In this document: positions 17,121 through 26,433 of the stretch, piece by piece
Layout: each line of letters starts with the position of its first letter
Numbering within the stretch: position 1 is the first letter of the stretch
Origin: Aquipluma nitroreducens
GTDB taxonomy: Bacteria > Bacteroidota > Bacteroidia > Bacteroidales > Prolixibacteraceae
Direction: 5' to 3'
Assembly (NCBI RefSeq): GCF_009689585.1
Contig: NZ_AP018694.1
Location: 5,199,501-5,263,500, forward strand
Length of the DNA stretch: 64,000 nucleotides
Position numbers and translations under genes: made by a program
Notes under the pieces: generated by a model
Databases searched by the model: none
What the model was told of the DNA's origin: nothing
Seen by the model: only the letters and a program-made list of their open reading frames with translations

Positions 17121-17176
17121 TTTTGTCGCTTTTTCTTTGATTTTAAAGGACTTTTATTGAAAAATCCGCTAAAAGA

Positions 17177-17210
17177 AAAAGCGCTTAAATCATTGAATTT
17201 AAGCGCTTTT
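17177..17210 (-). terminator. Terminator-like perfect inverted repeat downstream of tRNA-Leu
   Basis: A 14-bp stem, AAAAGCGCTTAAAT / ATTTAAGCGCTTTT, with a 6-nt loop. On the minus strand a TTTTTCTTTT run follows, so it can end the tRNA transcript. It lies inside the island, between integrase and tRNA. Confidence 0.6.
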
Positions 17211-17234
17211 GATACATTTTGATACTTCTATCAG

Positions 17235-17318
17235 TGCCCAGAACAAGACTCGAACTTGCACACCGTAACCGGCACCAGCCCCTCAAGCTGGCGTGTCTAC
17301 CAATTTCACCATCTGGGC
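17235..17318 (-). tRNA. tRNA-Leu (anticodon GAG)
   Basis: 84 nt on the minus strand. The acceptor stem is GCCCAGA/TCTGGGC with discriminator A. The D-arm GGTGAAATTGGTAGACACG is typical of Leu. The anticodon stem CCAGC/GCTGG encloses loop TTGAGGG, giving anticodon GAG. A class II variable arm (TGCCGGTTACGGTG) and T-loop GTTCGAGTC are present. CCA is not encoded. The 3' end faces the integrase gene, so this is the likely attachment target of the island. Confidence 0.93.
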
Positions 17319-17461
17319 ATTTCAATTTTGTGACTGCAAAACTATAAAAAATCTTAAAACCTCATCAATATATTTATGAATAATTTCAAACTTATTCTAA
17401 CTTTGAGATTATCATATTTATCAAGTTATTAAACTCATTTTCATTCAAAGACTACTTTATT

Positions 17462-18109
17462 ATGAAACGGATGTTTTTTTTGTTGATTTTGAGCCTCTTA
17501 TTTTTCAGTTGCTATTCTCAGGATAAAAAGCAAAATATAACTCACTATCTTTTTCCTGAATTTACGAAAGGTGTTGTTTTGATGAAAACTGGCGTGAAGA
17601 ACGATGCATTACTAAATTATAATGCGCTGACTGAGGAGATGATATTTGAAAATAATGGTGTTAAATTGGCTCTTACTCTTTTAGAACATATCGATACGAT
17701 ATTCGTTAAAGACAGGAAATTTTTTCTTTTGAATGGCAAATTTTTAGAGTTGCTCTATCATTCAAAATATGATTTGTACGCTGAACATAAATGCAGCATA
17801 AAAGATCCGGGGAAACCATCTGGTTATGGCGGATCATCTCAGACGTCTGCCACAAGTACTTACTCATCATACTATTCAGGTGGCAAGGTTTACGATATGA
17901 AATTACCTGAGAGTGTTGAAACAAAACCATTTACAATTTATTGGTTAAAAAAGGATGGTCTGTTGATTAAGTTCATTAGCATCCGGCAATTGTCGAAGTC
18001 ATTCGAGGAAAAGTCAAGTCAGTTTAAAGCCTATGTCAAGGAAAAAGATGTAAGGTATGATGATCAGGAAAGTTTAATCGGACTCATTCGGTTTTTAAGC
18101 TCAAACTAG
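17462..18109 (+). CDS. Predicted lipoprotein, function unknown
   Basis: 215 residues with a lipoprotein signal (MKRMFFLLILSLLFFSC; Cys17 as lipid site). The mature part is polar, with a Ser/Gly/Tyr-rich stretch (SGYGGSSQTSATSTYSSYY, residues ~120-139) that is probably a flexible loop, and two helices near the C-terminus. No family is recognised. It is the first backbone gene beyond the tRNA and is convergent with the next gene, 8 bp away. Confidence 0.6.
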   Translation: MKRMFFLLILSLLFFSCYSQDKKQNITHYLFPEFTKGVVLMKTGVKNDALLNYNALTEEMIFENNGVKLALTLLEHIDTIFVKDRKFFLLNGKFLELLYHSKYDLYAEHKCSIKDPGKPSGYGGSSQTSATSTYSSYYSGGKVYDMKLPESVETKPFTIYWLKKDGLLIKFISIRQLSKSFEEKSSQFKAYVKEKDVRYDDQESLIGLIRFLSSN

Positions 18110-18117
18110 ATGCAGGT

Positions 18118-18633
18118 TTATTGTAGATACATATCCGCCAGATCTTCAAATGCGTTTCTGTTTGGCCATTGTTGATCCCAGGTGTCTCCTGCAATCTTCT
18201 CAATTCGTCCCTTAAATTCAGCAAGAATTCCTTTCTCAGAAACAAAGCGAAGGGTTTCGTCAAACGATTTGTAGATACTCGTAAAAAATGATTCCTGCCG
18301 AATAATATGCTCTCCGGAAAATGCTAAGGCTATTTCGATATTGAATAACATAACATCGGCAAGCAGAGAGGCCTCTGCATCAAGTAAGATCAGTTTTTTA
18401 ATCCATTTCTGGGCGACAGATCTTCTCATTTTCGCCTTACGGCTTCCAACCGGATAATATTCCTTACTGATTTGGAATCTGCACAATTCAATTAATTCGT
18501 TTTCTTTTGGATTGAAAGCAAAGTCATAATACTCTTTTACCGGTTTGAATCTTTCGTACAGGTCTATTAGTTGTTCCTCCAGTTGTACTTTGGTCAGTTC
18601 TTTTAAGTATTTCCGGAGTTCTCGTTTGCTCAT
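18118..18633 (-). CDS. DUF6155-like cytoplasmic protein
   Basis: 171 residues, all-helical in appearance. It starts MSKRELRKYLKELTK, with VQLEEQLIDLYERFKPVKEYYDFAFNP shortly after; this opening matches what I recall of DUF6155 proteins of Bacteroidota. No catalytic motif is visible; function unknown. It is a single gene, convergent with the lipoprotein gene. Confidence 0.6.
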   Translation of the reverse strand: MSKRELRKYLKELTKVQLEEQLIDLYERFKPVKEYYDFAFNPKENELIELCRFQISKEYYPVGSRKAKMRRSVAQKWIKKLILLDAEASLLADVMLFNIEIALAFSGEHIIRQESFFTSIYKSFDETLRFVSEKGILAEFKGRIEKIAGDTWDQQWPNRNAFEDLADMYLQ

Positions 18634-18782
18634 GAGGCAGGTTTTTAATTTTCAGAAATGATAGACTTTTCAGGAAATATAAAAATAAGAAAGTTCGCCG
18701 GAAAATATTGTCAAATGACAAAATTCTACCAACGAACTTCTATTTTATGATATTCAGCTTAAACTGAATGAATGATCTTCAA

Positions 18783-19493
18783 TTAAGCGATGTTATTAAA
18801 GACTGACTGAATATCGTCGTCGTCCTCAATTTTATCAATTAGTTTTTCAATGTCAACCAATTGTTCTTCAGTGAATTCAACCGGAGTATTAGGGATGCGC
18901 TGAAGATTAGCTTTTGTTACTTCAATCTTCAATGCTTCGAGGGCTTGAGACATTAATCCAAAATTGGTGTAATCAGCATTTGCGTATACAACTCCATCCA
19001 CTTCTTCAATCTCTTCCAATCCGGCATCAATCAACTCCAATTCCAGATCTTCAATATTCATTCCGTCTTTTTTCTGAAATTCGAAAACAGCTTTACGCGA
19101 AAACATAAATTCGAGCGAACCAGTTGGCACCAATGATCCACCAGCTTTATTGAAATACATTTTAACATTGGCCACAGTTCGGGTTGGATTGTCAGTTGCA
19201 CATTCGATGAAAATTAAAACTCCATGAGGGCCTTTGCCTTCATAATTAACTTCCACAAAATTCTCAGCATCTTTGCCTGAGGCTCTTTTAATAGCCGCTT
19301 CAATGTTGTCTTTTGGCATGTTTTGTGCCTTGGCATTTTGAATGGCGGTGCGTAGTTTTGCATTCATCTCCGGATCAGGTACGCCTTCGCGGGCTGCAAC
19401 TGTAATTGCTTTTCCCAATTTTGGAAATGTCCGTGACATTTTATCCCAACGCTTTTCTTTGGTTGCTCTTCGGTATTCGAACGCTCTTCCCAT
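18783..19493 (-). CDS. yebC: YebC/PmpR family protein (TACO1 homologue)
   Basis: 236 residues. The N-terminus [19 protein letters not shown] is the Bacteroidota version of the YebC start, followed by [27 protein letters not shown] and [20 protein letters not shown]. This is the full three-domain YebC length. The family was described as transcriptional regulators, and more recent work links it and mitochondrial TACO1 to translation of difficult sequences. It is transcribed divergently from the DEAD-box helicase gene. Confidence 0.92.
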   Translation of the reverse strand: MGRAFEYRRATKEKRWDKMSRTFPKLGKAITVAAREGVPDPEMNAKLRTAIQNAKAQNMPKDNIEAAIKRASGKDAENFVEVNYEGKGPHGVLIFIECATDNPTRTVANVKMYFNKAGGSLVPTGSLEFMFSRKAVFEFQKKDGMNIEDLELELIDAGLEEIEEVDGVVYANADYTNFGLMSQALEALKIEVTKANLQRIPNTPVEFTEEQLVDIEKLIDKIEDDDDIQSVFNNIA

Positions 19494-19849
19494 ATTCAGT
19501 ATTAATTTATGTTACTGGTTAATTCAGCTAATTTTTAACGCCGCAAAAATACAAATTGCAAATCTTTTTCCCGAACGAATATTGAAATATTTGAGTTGAC
19601 ATCAGTAACTGTCTTTTTTTGTCTCGGATAAGCCCAATATTCTGGTCATTAGCAAATGGATGAAAAAAATGTTGATAAAGTTTTTGTACTTTTGTGAATC
19701 TTATCAGAAATGCAAATCACTATTTTGTATAGTTTCGATTAACAATAATCTGTTTTGATGATTTTGGCGCAATCGGAAATGATGAACAATTAATGTTTAA
19801 GCAAAGTTGAATAAGTAGTTTTGTATGCGAATTAATTATATGAATACCA
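19494..19849. promoter_or_regulatory. Divergent intergenic region, yebC and DEAD-box helicase
   Basis: 356 bp without a gene, holding the two divergent promoters. On the plus strand, TAnnTTTG-type -7 boxes occur at 19687-19694 (TACTTTTG) and 19816-19823 (TAGTTTTG); neither has a good TTTG at -33. On the minus strand the complement of TATTTTTG lies at 19544-19551, again without a clear -33 box. Confidence 0.35.
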
Positions 19850-21091
19850 ATGAGATTTGATGAACTTGGATTAAACGATAAAATACTTGAAGCGATTTCG
19901 TATATGGGTTACGAAAAAGCTTCTGAAATACAAGAACTTACTGTACCAGCAATATTAGAAGGCAAAGATATTTTGGCATGTGCACAAACCGGAACTGGAA
20001 AAACCGCAGCATTCATGCTGCCGATTCTAAACCATATTTCGATTGAAGAGAACCATGATTTAAGCACCTTAATCATAGTGCCGACCAGAGAACTTGCCAT
20101 ACAGATTAACCAGCAAATTCAAGGCTTTTCGTATTTCCTGAATATCAATTCAGTAACGGTTTATGGTGGGCGCGATGGCTCCGATTGGGATGCCGAAAGT
20201 AAAGCTCTTACGAAAGGAACCAATATTGTTGTTGCTACTCCAGGAAAATTGATTTCGCATTTGAATTTGGGATATGTTAAGTTTGATAAAATTAAGCATT
20301 TGGTGTTGGATGAAGCCGACCGGATGTTAGACATCGGTTTTTATGATGATTTGATGCGCATTTTAAGCTATGTTCCTGAAGCGAGGCAGACTTTAATGTT
20401 TTCGGCCACAATGCCTCAAAAGATACGCGAATTGGCTTCAAAAATTCTAAAAGATCCGGTTGAATTTAGTACTGCAATTTCCAAACCGGCAGAGGGCGTT
20501 TTGCAAGCGGCGTATGTTGTTCATGAAAACCAAAAAATACCGGTAATCAATAGTTTGATTTCGGATAAGCCAGATTTAGACAGCATTCTGGTTTTTAGTT
20601 CAACGAAGCGCAAGGTTACTGAAATAGTTAGGAGCCTTAAAAAAACGGGCATTGCAGCCGAAGGAATTTCTTCTGATCTGGAACAAAAAGAGAGGGAAGA
20701 TGTATTGATGCGTTTTCGTTCGAGACGAACTCGTGTTTTAGTGGCCACCGATGTTTTAAGCCGTGGAATTGACATTAAAGACATCAATCTGATTATTAAT
20801 TTTGATGTTCCGGGATCGGCTGAAGATTATGTGCATCGTGTAGGAAGAACAGCTCGTGCCGATAAAACAGGTATTGCTATTAGCCTGATTAATGAGCACG
20901 ATATGGATAAATTTGATAAGATCGAGAAGCTCATTGAAATGGAAGTTTTGAAGATTCCCGTTCCCTCCGAATTAGGAGAAGGTCCGGTCTACAAAGTTCG
21001 TCCTCCGCGAAAAGGTGGTGGTCGTCCTCAGAGCAAACGAAAATTTTCGACAGGAGGAAAACCAAATCGGGGAGGGGCAAATCCAACCTAA
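19850..21091 (+). CDS. DEAD-box RNA helicase (RhlE-like)
   Basis: 413 residues. All helicase motifs are intact: Q motif near residue 24, AQTGTGKTAAF (I), PTRELAIQ (Ia), ATPGKL (Ib), DEAD in LDEADRMLDIGF (II), SATMP (III), ATDVLSRGIDI (V) and HRVGRTARA (VI). The C-terminal ~35 residues are basic and Gly/Arg-rich (RPPRKGGGRPQSKRKF), a usual RNA-binding tail. It is probably involved in cold-adapted RNA unwinding or ribosome assembly, by family. It appears to be monocistronic. Confidence 0.93.
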   Translation: MRFDELGLNDKILEAISYMGYEKASEIQELTVPAILEGKDILACAQTGTGKTAAFMLPILNHISIEENHDLSTLIIVPTRELAIQINQQIQGFSYFLNINSVTVYGGRDGSDWDAESKALTKGTNIVVATPGKLISHLNLGYVKFDKIKHLVLDEADRMLDIGFYDDLMRILSYVPEARQTLMFSATMPQKIRELASKILKDPVEFSTAISKPAEGVLQAAYVVHENQKIPVINSLISDKPDLDSILVFSSTKRKVTEIVRSLKKTGIAAEGISSDLEQKEREDVLMRFRSRRTRVLVATDVLSRGIDIKDINLIINFDVPGSAEDYVHRVGRTARADKTGIAISLINEHDMDKFDKIEKLIEMEVLKIPVPSELGEGPVYKVRPPRKGGGRPQSKRKFSTGGKPNRGGANPT

Positions 21092-21246
21092 GCCAAACTA
21101 CATAGTTCTGATAAATATTCTGATATGCATATTTGAGGTTAAAAGCAATTTTTTCCCATAAGAACGGATCATTTGTCATAAACACTCAACAATTTGATTG
21201 TTTAGTTTGTCTATTTTATACACTTTAATTTTTCGAACTGACAAAT

Positions 21247-22506
21247 ATGCTGTCCATATTTAAAAACATTGACAATAAAAATCACAAACCAACATTTGGA
21301 GCTTTAAAAATCCTCAAATATATAGGTCCAGGCCTGTTGGTTACTGTAGGTTTTATTGACCCGGGCAATTGGGCATCAAACATTGCCGCTGGAGCCGATT
21401 TCGGATTCACGTTGCTCTGGATGGTTACCATGTCAACCATAATGCTTATTATTCTTCAGCATAATGTGGCGCATTTGGGTATTGCTACAGGCCTTTGTTT
21501 GTCCGAAGCAGCCACTTTGCATACTCCAACTTTCGTTTCAAGAACAATACTAGGGTCGGCAATGTTTGCGTCAGTTTCAACCTCTCTGGCCGAAATTTTG
21601 GGAGGTGCTATTGCTCTCCAGATGTTGTTTGGAATTCCAATCCCTACAGGAGCAATAATAGTGGTTTTGTTTGTTGGAGTAATGCTCTTTACCAATTCTT
21701 ATGCGCTCATTGAAAAGATCATTATTGCCTTTGTTTCAATCATTGGCCTTTCGTTTTTATACGAATTAAGTCTCGTTCAGATTGATTGGGGACAAGCCGG
21801 AATTTGTTGGTTTGTACCTTCCATTCCTGAAGGATCAATCTTGATTGTTATGAGTGTTTTAGGAGCGGTAGTGATGCCTCACAATCTATTTTTGCATTCG
21901 GAGGTTATTCAGAGTCGCCAGTGGAACCTCGAAAATGATGATGTGATCAAAAAGCAGCTTGATTATGAATTTGTAGATACCTTGGTTTCGATGCTTATTG
22001 GATGGGCTATAAATAGTGCCATGATTATTTTGGCAGCTACAACTTTTTATACGCATGGCGTGAAGGTTGATGAATTGCAACAAGCGCAGTCGATGCTCGG
22101 GCCATTACTTGGAAACAATGCAGGAGTAGTTTTTGCTATTGCTTTGCTTTTTGCCGGAATAGCGAGTTCAATTACCTCAGGAATGGCTGGCGGAAGTATT
22201 TTTGCCGGTTTATTTAGTGAACCTTACGATATTAAAGATAATCATAGCAGATTGGGAATAGGCTTGTCTCTGCTTGTTGCATTAGTATTGATTTTTATCA
22301 TTGGAAATCCGTTTAACGCACTGATTATTTCGCAAATGATTTTGAGTATTCAACTTCCTTTCACAATTTTTTTACAAATTTATCTGACCTCCTCTCCCAA
22401 AGTGATGGGAAAGTATGTCAATTCAAAATCGACCACAGTTCTAATGCTCCTGATAGGCAGCATTGTTACCTTCCTGAATGTATTGCTTTTCATTAGTTTT
22501 TTCTGA
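21247..22506 (+). CDS. Nramp-family divalent metal transporter
   Basis: 419 residues and about 11 membrane segments. The TM1 metal-binding motif DPGN (residues 38-41) and TM6 motif MPHN (210-213, with the metal-ligand Met) are both present, so it should be a true Mn/Fe importer of the Nramp (MntH-like) family driven by protons. The stretch GAVVMPHNLFLHSEVIQSR matches family conservation. The gene stands alone, 155 bp after the helicase gene; no metal-regulator site was identified upstream. Confidence 0.9.
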   Translation: MLSIFKNIDNKNHKPTFGALKILKYIGPGLLVTVGFIDPGNWASNIAAGADFGFTLLWMVTMSTIMLIILQHNVAHLGIATGLCLSEAATLHTPTFVSRTILGSAMFASVSTSLAEILGGAIALQMLFGIPIPTGAIIVVLFVGVMLFTNSYALIEKIIIAFVSIIGLSFLYELSLVQIDWGQAGICWFVPSIPEGSILIVMSVLGAVVMPHNLFLHSEVIQSRQWNLENDDVIKKQLDYEFVDTLVSMLIGWAINSAMIILAATTFYTHGVKVDELQQAQSMLGPLLGNNAGVVFAIALLFAGIASSITSGMAGGSIFAGLFSEPYDIKDNHSRLGIGLSLLVALVLIFIIGNPFNALIISQMILSIQLPFTIFLQIYLTSSPKVMGKYVNSKSTTVLMLLIGSIVTFLNVLLFISFF

Positions 22507-23350
22507 TCAGGAATCATAAGTTCCCTGCGTTGTATCTTCCGAAAGCTGAAATGCAGGCGGTTTGAATATCAATCTTTGCCAGAAATGAAAGAATTTTTGT
22601 CTTTTCCGAATACCTGCTTTTGTTAATAACTCTGATAACGACGTGCTTATGTCTCTAAGATTCTAATCATGACGCCAGAAGTATTTTGAAAATCGTTATT
22701 AACAATTGTTCATATCAATGAATGATAACGGGTTGGTTTAAATCGGTAAAAATGCTTGACTGATATGCTTTTAATGTTGTATTTTTATTTCATCAGACGA
22801 GCGATAAAAGGCTGCTTTGAACGAATGGAGAAGGGGTTGAATTTTTAACCGAATTTAAAACCTGATCATCCGGATTTTAGGATCTGCATTTGGGAAAAGC
22901 TGAAGCTGAACCAGAAAGCTTGCTTTCGAAGTTCATTAACCAACGATTTACCGTCAAAAGTTCATTGTAAAGTTGATTCAGGAAGGTGAAAGATTGGAAG
23001 AAACTTCGGTTTTGGAAAATTGGCCGAGGTGGAAGATTATCTTCGGATAGTCAGAAGCCTTTCATCGAAAAGCTGATCGAAAGATCGATTTCAGACGACT
23101 GACCTGATAGCTTCGTTCGTGAAGATCAAATCGAAAGAAATGATCGGGCGGACAACTGGAAGATTTTGCTGTAACAAGCAAGATCGAAAGTTCAAGGCTG
23201 AGTGAAAAAGCTGAAAAGCCAGATCAAACAGCCAGTCGCAATAACCGTAGTCTGGCACTAAGGAGAACCCTCGGGCGATCTAAAAGTGAATGGGAACTGT
23301 CCTTAACGGATTGTTCCCATTCGTGTTTAATGCCCTTTTGCCTGTTTAAT
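22507..23350 (+). ncRNA. Gene-free 840-bp region, possible long structured RNA at ~22794-23330
   Basis: No open frame of 60 codons occurs on either strand, unusual for this length. A promoter-like CTTG (22755-22758), 21-bp spacer and TATTTTTA (22780-22787, one mismatch to TAnnTTTG) would start a transcript near 22794. The following ~500 bp repeat short GAAA-loop-like units (GATCGAAAGATC, ATCGAAAG, GATCGAAAG). They end in a strong stem, GAATGGGAAC (23288-23297) / GTTCCCATTC (23313-23322), with an inner TCC/GGA pairing; a T run after it is weak. It does not match RNase P, tmRNA or a group II intron by motif. The RNA call is inference. Confidence 0.4.
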
Positions 23351-26300
23351 TTACACTGAATTTTTGGGTAAAGAAAAATAAAAAGTCGATCCTATATTTT
23401 GCTCAGATTCGAGCCAAATTCTTCCGCCAAGTAATTCGGCCAGATTTTTAGTAATCGCGAGTCCCAGCCCATTACCGCCGTATTTCCTGGTTTGTGAAGC
23501 TTCAACTTGCCTGAAACGGTCGAAAACCTTCTCGTGGTATTCTCTCGGAATGCCTATTCCTGTATCTTTTACATAGAATTGGATATTGTTCTGGATAAGT
23601 TCTACTCCCAATTCGATGTATCCCTTACTGGTAAACTTTAGTGCATTGCCCACAAAATTGATTAATACCTGCTTAATTCTTGTTTCATCACTCCGAATAA
23701 TCAATTCAGGGATGTGTGATTGAGTTTTCAGTTTAAATTCAATTCCTTTTGAAATAGCTTTGTATGAATATTCCTTATGTATCTCAGAGGCGAGTTGGTA
23801 AGCCGAGAACTCATTTTTTATCAATGTGATCTGGCCTGCCTCAATCTTTGAGATATCAAGTATGTCGTTGATAATTGAAAGCAGATTATTGCCACTGGAG
23901 TTAATCAGGTTGGCAAAATCTCTTCTTGAATCAGCATCCAAATCGTGTGCAGTTAGCAGATCAGAAAAGCCAAGAATGCTGTTTAGTGGAGTGCGTATCT
24001 CGTGTGACATATTTGCCAGAAAGGCTGACTTTAGACGGTCACTCTCTTCTGCTTTTTCTTTTGCAGCTACCAAGTCTTTCTCCATTTTTTTACGTTCACT
24101 AATGTTCTCACTCAAAACAACAAAGTTTGTTACTTTGCCTTCCTGATTTTTAATCGGAGAAATTAGGACTGATTCCCAGTATATTTCGTTGTTTTTTGTT
24201 CGGTTTTGGTGTTCCCCTTTCCATATTTTTCCAGCAAATAGGTTATTCCAGATTTCAAGATAGACTTCATCTGAAGTGTGTCCCGGTTTTAAAATACGAA
24301 TTATTTTTCCAATTAATTCTTTACTGTGGTATCCGGTAACTGCTTCGAATTTTTTATTAACATATTCGATAACTCCATTGGTATCAGTAATTACAACAGA
24401 GGCTGGATTCTGTTCGATGGCAACCGAAAGTTTGAGAATTTCAAGATCTGCTTTTTTTCGATTTGTAATATCCTCTTTAATAGCCATGTAATTTACTATT
24501 GTCCCTGCTTCGTCGCGGATTGGTGATATTAAAACGGATTCCCAATAAAGTTCGCCATTCTTTTTCCTGTTTTGGAGTTCGGCATGGAATTCGTTTCCAG
24601 ACGAAATGGTATTCCAAAGTTTCGTGTATTCACTGGTTGAAGTGTATCCTGATTGCAGGATTTTTGGATTTTGCCCTTTTATTTCATCCAATGTGTAGCC
24701 TGAAATTTCGGTAAATTTGGAATTTACATATTCAATATTTCCTGAAATATCAGTAATGATTATACTTGCCGGACCCTGTTCAATTCCTTTGGATAGTTGA
24801 ATGATTTTCTGCTCGCTTTGTTTTTGGGTGGTAATGTCATGACCTACGCCAACTAACCCGATTATCTCGCCGGAATCGTTTGTTAATGGCTTTTTGCTGG
24901 TTAAATAATATTTTTTTTTGCCATTTCGATCGGTAAAGAATTCAAGCTTATTTAAAATTGGCTGAGCTGTATGAATAACAGACATGTCGTCTCTGAAAGT
25001 ATCTAAAGCAATTCCCGGATAGGAAGATTCCATGTCCGTTTTTCCAATGACATCACTTTCACTTGCTAAACCCAATACCTCCAGATCAGCTATGTTTGAA
25101 ATTAACTTCCGGCCAAGAGTATCTTTCACGTAAATTGGATCCGGTATGTTATCGATTAATGTTCGTAAAAGGATGCGTTCGTCTGCAATTGCTTTTTCTG
25201 CTTTTTGGCGTTCTGTTATGTCAGATAATACACAAAGTGTTTGTTTAAATTTCCCTTCAGTGGTATGACTAATTCGACCTTCAAGCTGAATGAAAATTGT
25301 TGAGCCGTCCTTTTTTATCATTTCTAAATCAGACTGAACCTTCCCGGTTGCCATAAAAATAGCAAATCGTTTATGCATTGATTCTGCATATTCAGGTATT
25401 AAAAAATCGCCAAACCAACATCCTACAACTTCATTTTTTTTATAGCCTGTCATTTCTAGCCAGGTTTGGTTGACATCTGTCACATGCCAGTTCTCATCCA
25501 GCGATTGATATCCGATAGGTGCTTCTTCGTACAAGATTTTAAACCGTTCTTCACTTTCCCTAAGTTCTTCCTCTGCTATTTTACGTTCGGTAATGTCACG
25601 CAAAATCCCTTCATGAAAAAGAATTTCTCCATTAGTATCCAACGAATACCAACCGTGATCTTCGACCCAAATACCAGATCCATCTTTCTTTTTTAGCCTG
25701 AAGATTCCCATTTCTTCATACTTCTCCTGTAAGATTATACTTTCGCGGTCTTCAGCATGAAAATACAGTTCTGTTTTTATGTCAATAGCCAACAATTCTT
25801 CTTTCGAAGCATATCCAAGCATCTCGACCATTGCTTTGTTCACTTCGACAAATTTCCCTTGATGTGTACTCTTATAAACTCCATCGGGCAACCGCTCAAC
25901 CAGATTTTTATATACCTTTTCACTTTCAAGTAATTCGGCCTCCATTTTTGCTAGAGTGCTGTGGTCTTTTGCCTGAAGTGATTCCTGTCTTTCCGAAAAT
26001 TCAGGTACAGTTGTTTTATCTGGATAGGAACGATTGATTTTTAATAAGGTACGTAGCTGGAGGCTGAAGCTTAATTCATCGAATGGATATTGAATATAAG
26101 CGTCAGCACCTGATTCAATTATCTCATCAGTCGAATACTGTAGAGTTGTTTGAGTGCTATAAAGAATCACAGATATTTTAATGAAGGACGGGTTGACCTT
26201 GAGTTTTTTACATACTTCAATACCACTTTGATTGGGCAGTTCGATATTCAGGAAAACAATATCAGGTTGTTCTGATGTAACCAACGGAAATAAATCATTT

Positions 26301-26407
26301 TCAGGAGAATTGAAGCGGATTTCAGGATTTGTATCCACCTTCATGATTAGTGACTTTATTGCAGAAGCACTTACATCTGATTTGCTAACAACGATATATT
26401 TGCTCAT
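23351..26407 (-). CDS. Multi-PAS sensor histidine kinase with degenerate N-terminal receiver
   Basis: 1018 residues. The N-terminal receiver-like domain (1-125) has Asn54 at the phosphoacceptor site (IVFLNIELPN) and SKS instead of the acidic pair, so it should not be phosphorylated. Five PAS domains follow (~165-290, 290-410, 415-535, 540-660, 665-785), several with PAC-type ends. The kinase core has the H-box FLANMSHEIRTPLNSILGF, the N-box NFVGNALKFTSKG, G1 DTGIGIP and G2 GGNGLGLAI. No transmembrane segment is visible, so it is a cytoplasmic sensor. It lies 26 bp after the PAS kinase gene, probably in one operon; no DNA-binding regulator is adjacent. Confidence 0.9.
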   Translation of the reverse strand: MSKYIVVSKSDVSASAIKSLIMKVDTNPEIRFNSPENDLFPLVTSEQPDIVFLNIELPNQSGIEVCKKLKVNPSFIKISVILYSTQTTLQYSTDEIIESGADAYIQYPFDELSFSLQLRTLLKINRSYPDKTTVPEFSERQESLQAKDHSTLAKMEAELLESEKVYKNLVERLPDGVYKSTHQGKFVEVNKAMVEMLGYASKEELLAIDIKTELYFHAEDRESIILQEKYEEMGIFRLKKKDGSGIWVEDHGWYSLDTNGEILFHEGILRDITERKIAEEELRESEERFKILYEEAPIGYQSLDENWHVTDVNQTWLEMTGYKKNEVVGCWFGDFLIPEYAESMHKRFAIFMATGKVQSDLEMIKKDGSTIFIQLEGRISHTTEGKFKQTLCVLSDITERQKAEKAIADERILLRTLIDNIPDPIYVKDTLGRKLISNIADLEVLGLASESDVIGKTDMESSYPGIALDTFRDDMSVIHTAQPILNKLEFFTDRNGKKKYYLTSKKPLTNDSGEIIGLVGVGHDITTQKQSEQKIIQLSKGIEQGPASIIITDISGNIEYVNSKFTEISGYTLDEIKGQNPKILQSGYTSTSEYTKLWNTISSGNEFHAELQNRKKNGELYWESVLISPIRDEAGTIVNYMAIKEDITNRKKADLEILKLSVAIEQNPASVVITDTNGVIEYVNKKFEAVTGYHSKELIGKIIRILKPGHTSDEVYLEIWNNLFAGKIWKGEHQNRTKNNEIYWESVLISPIKNQEGKVTNFVVLSENISERKKMEKDLVAAKEKAEESDRLKSAFLANMSHEIRTPLNSILGFSDLLTAHDLDADSRRDFANLINSSGNNLLSIINDILDISKIEAGQITLIKNEFSAYQLASEIHKEYSYKAISKGIEFKLKTQSHIPELIIRSDETRIKQVLINFVGNALKFTSKGYIELGVELIQNNIQFYVKDTGIGIPREYHEKVFDRFRQVEASQTRKYGGNGLGLAITKNLAELLGGRIWLESEQNIGSTFYFSLPKNSV

Positions 26408-26433
26408 TTTGAATTAGTTCTTGAATATGAATT

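Noticed and set aside
22507-23350. RNase P RNA, tmRNA or group II intron in the gene-free region
   Set aside because: None of the diagnostic core motifs of these RNAs could be found on either strand.
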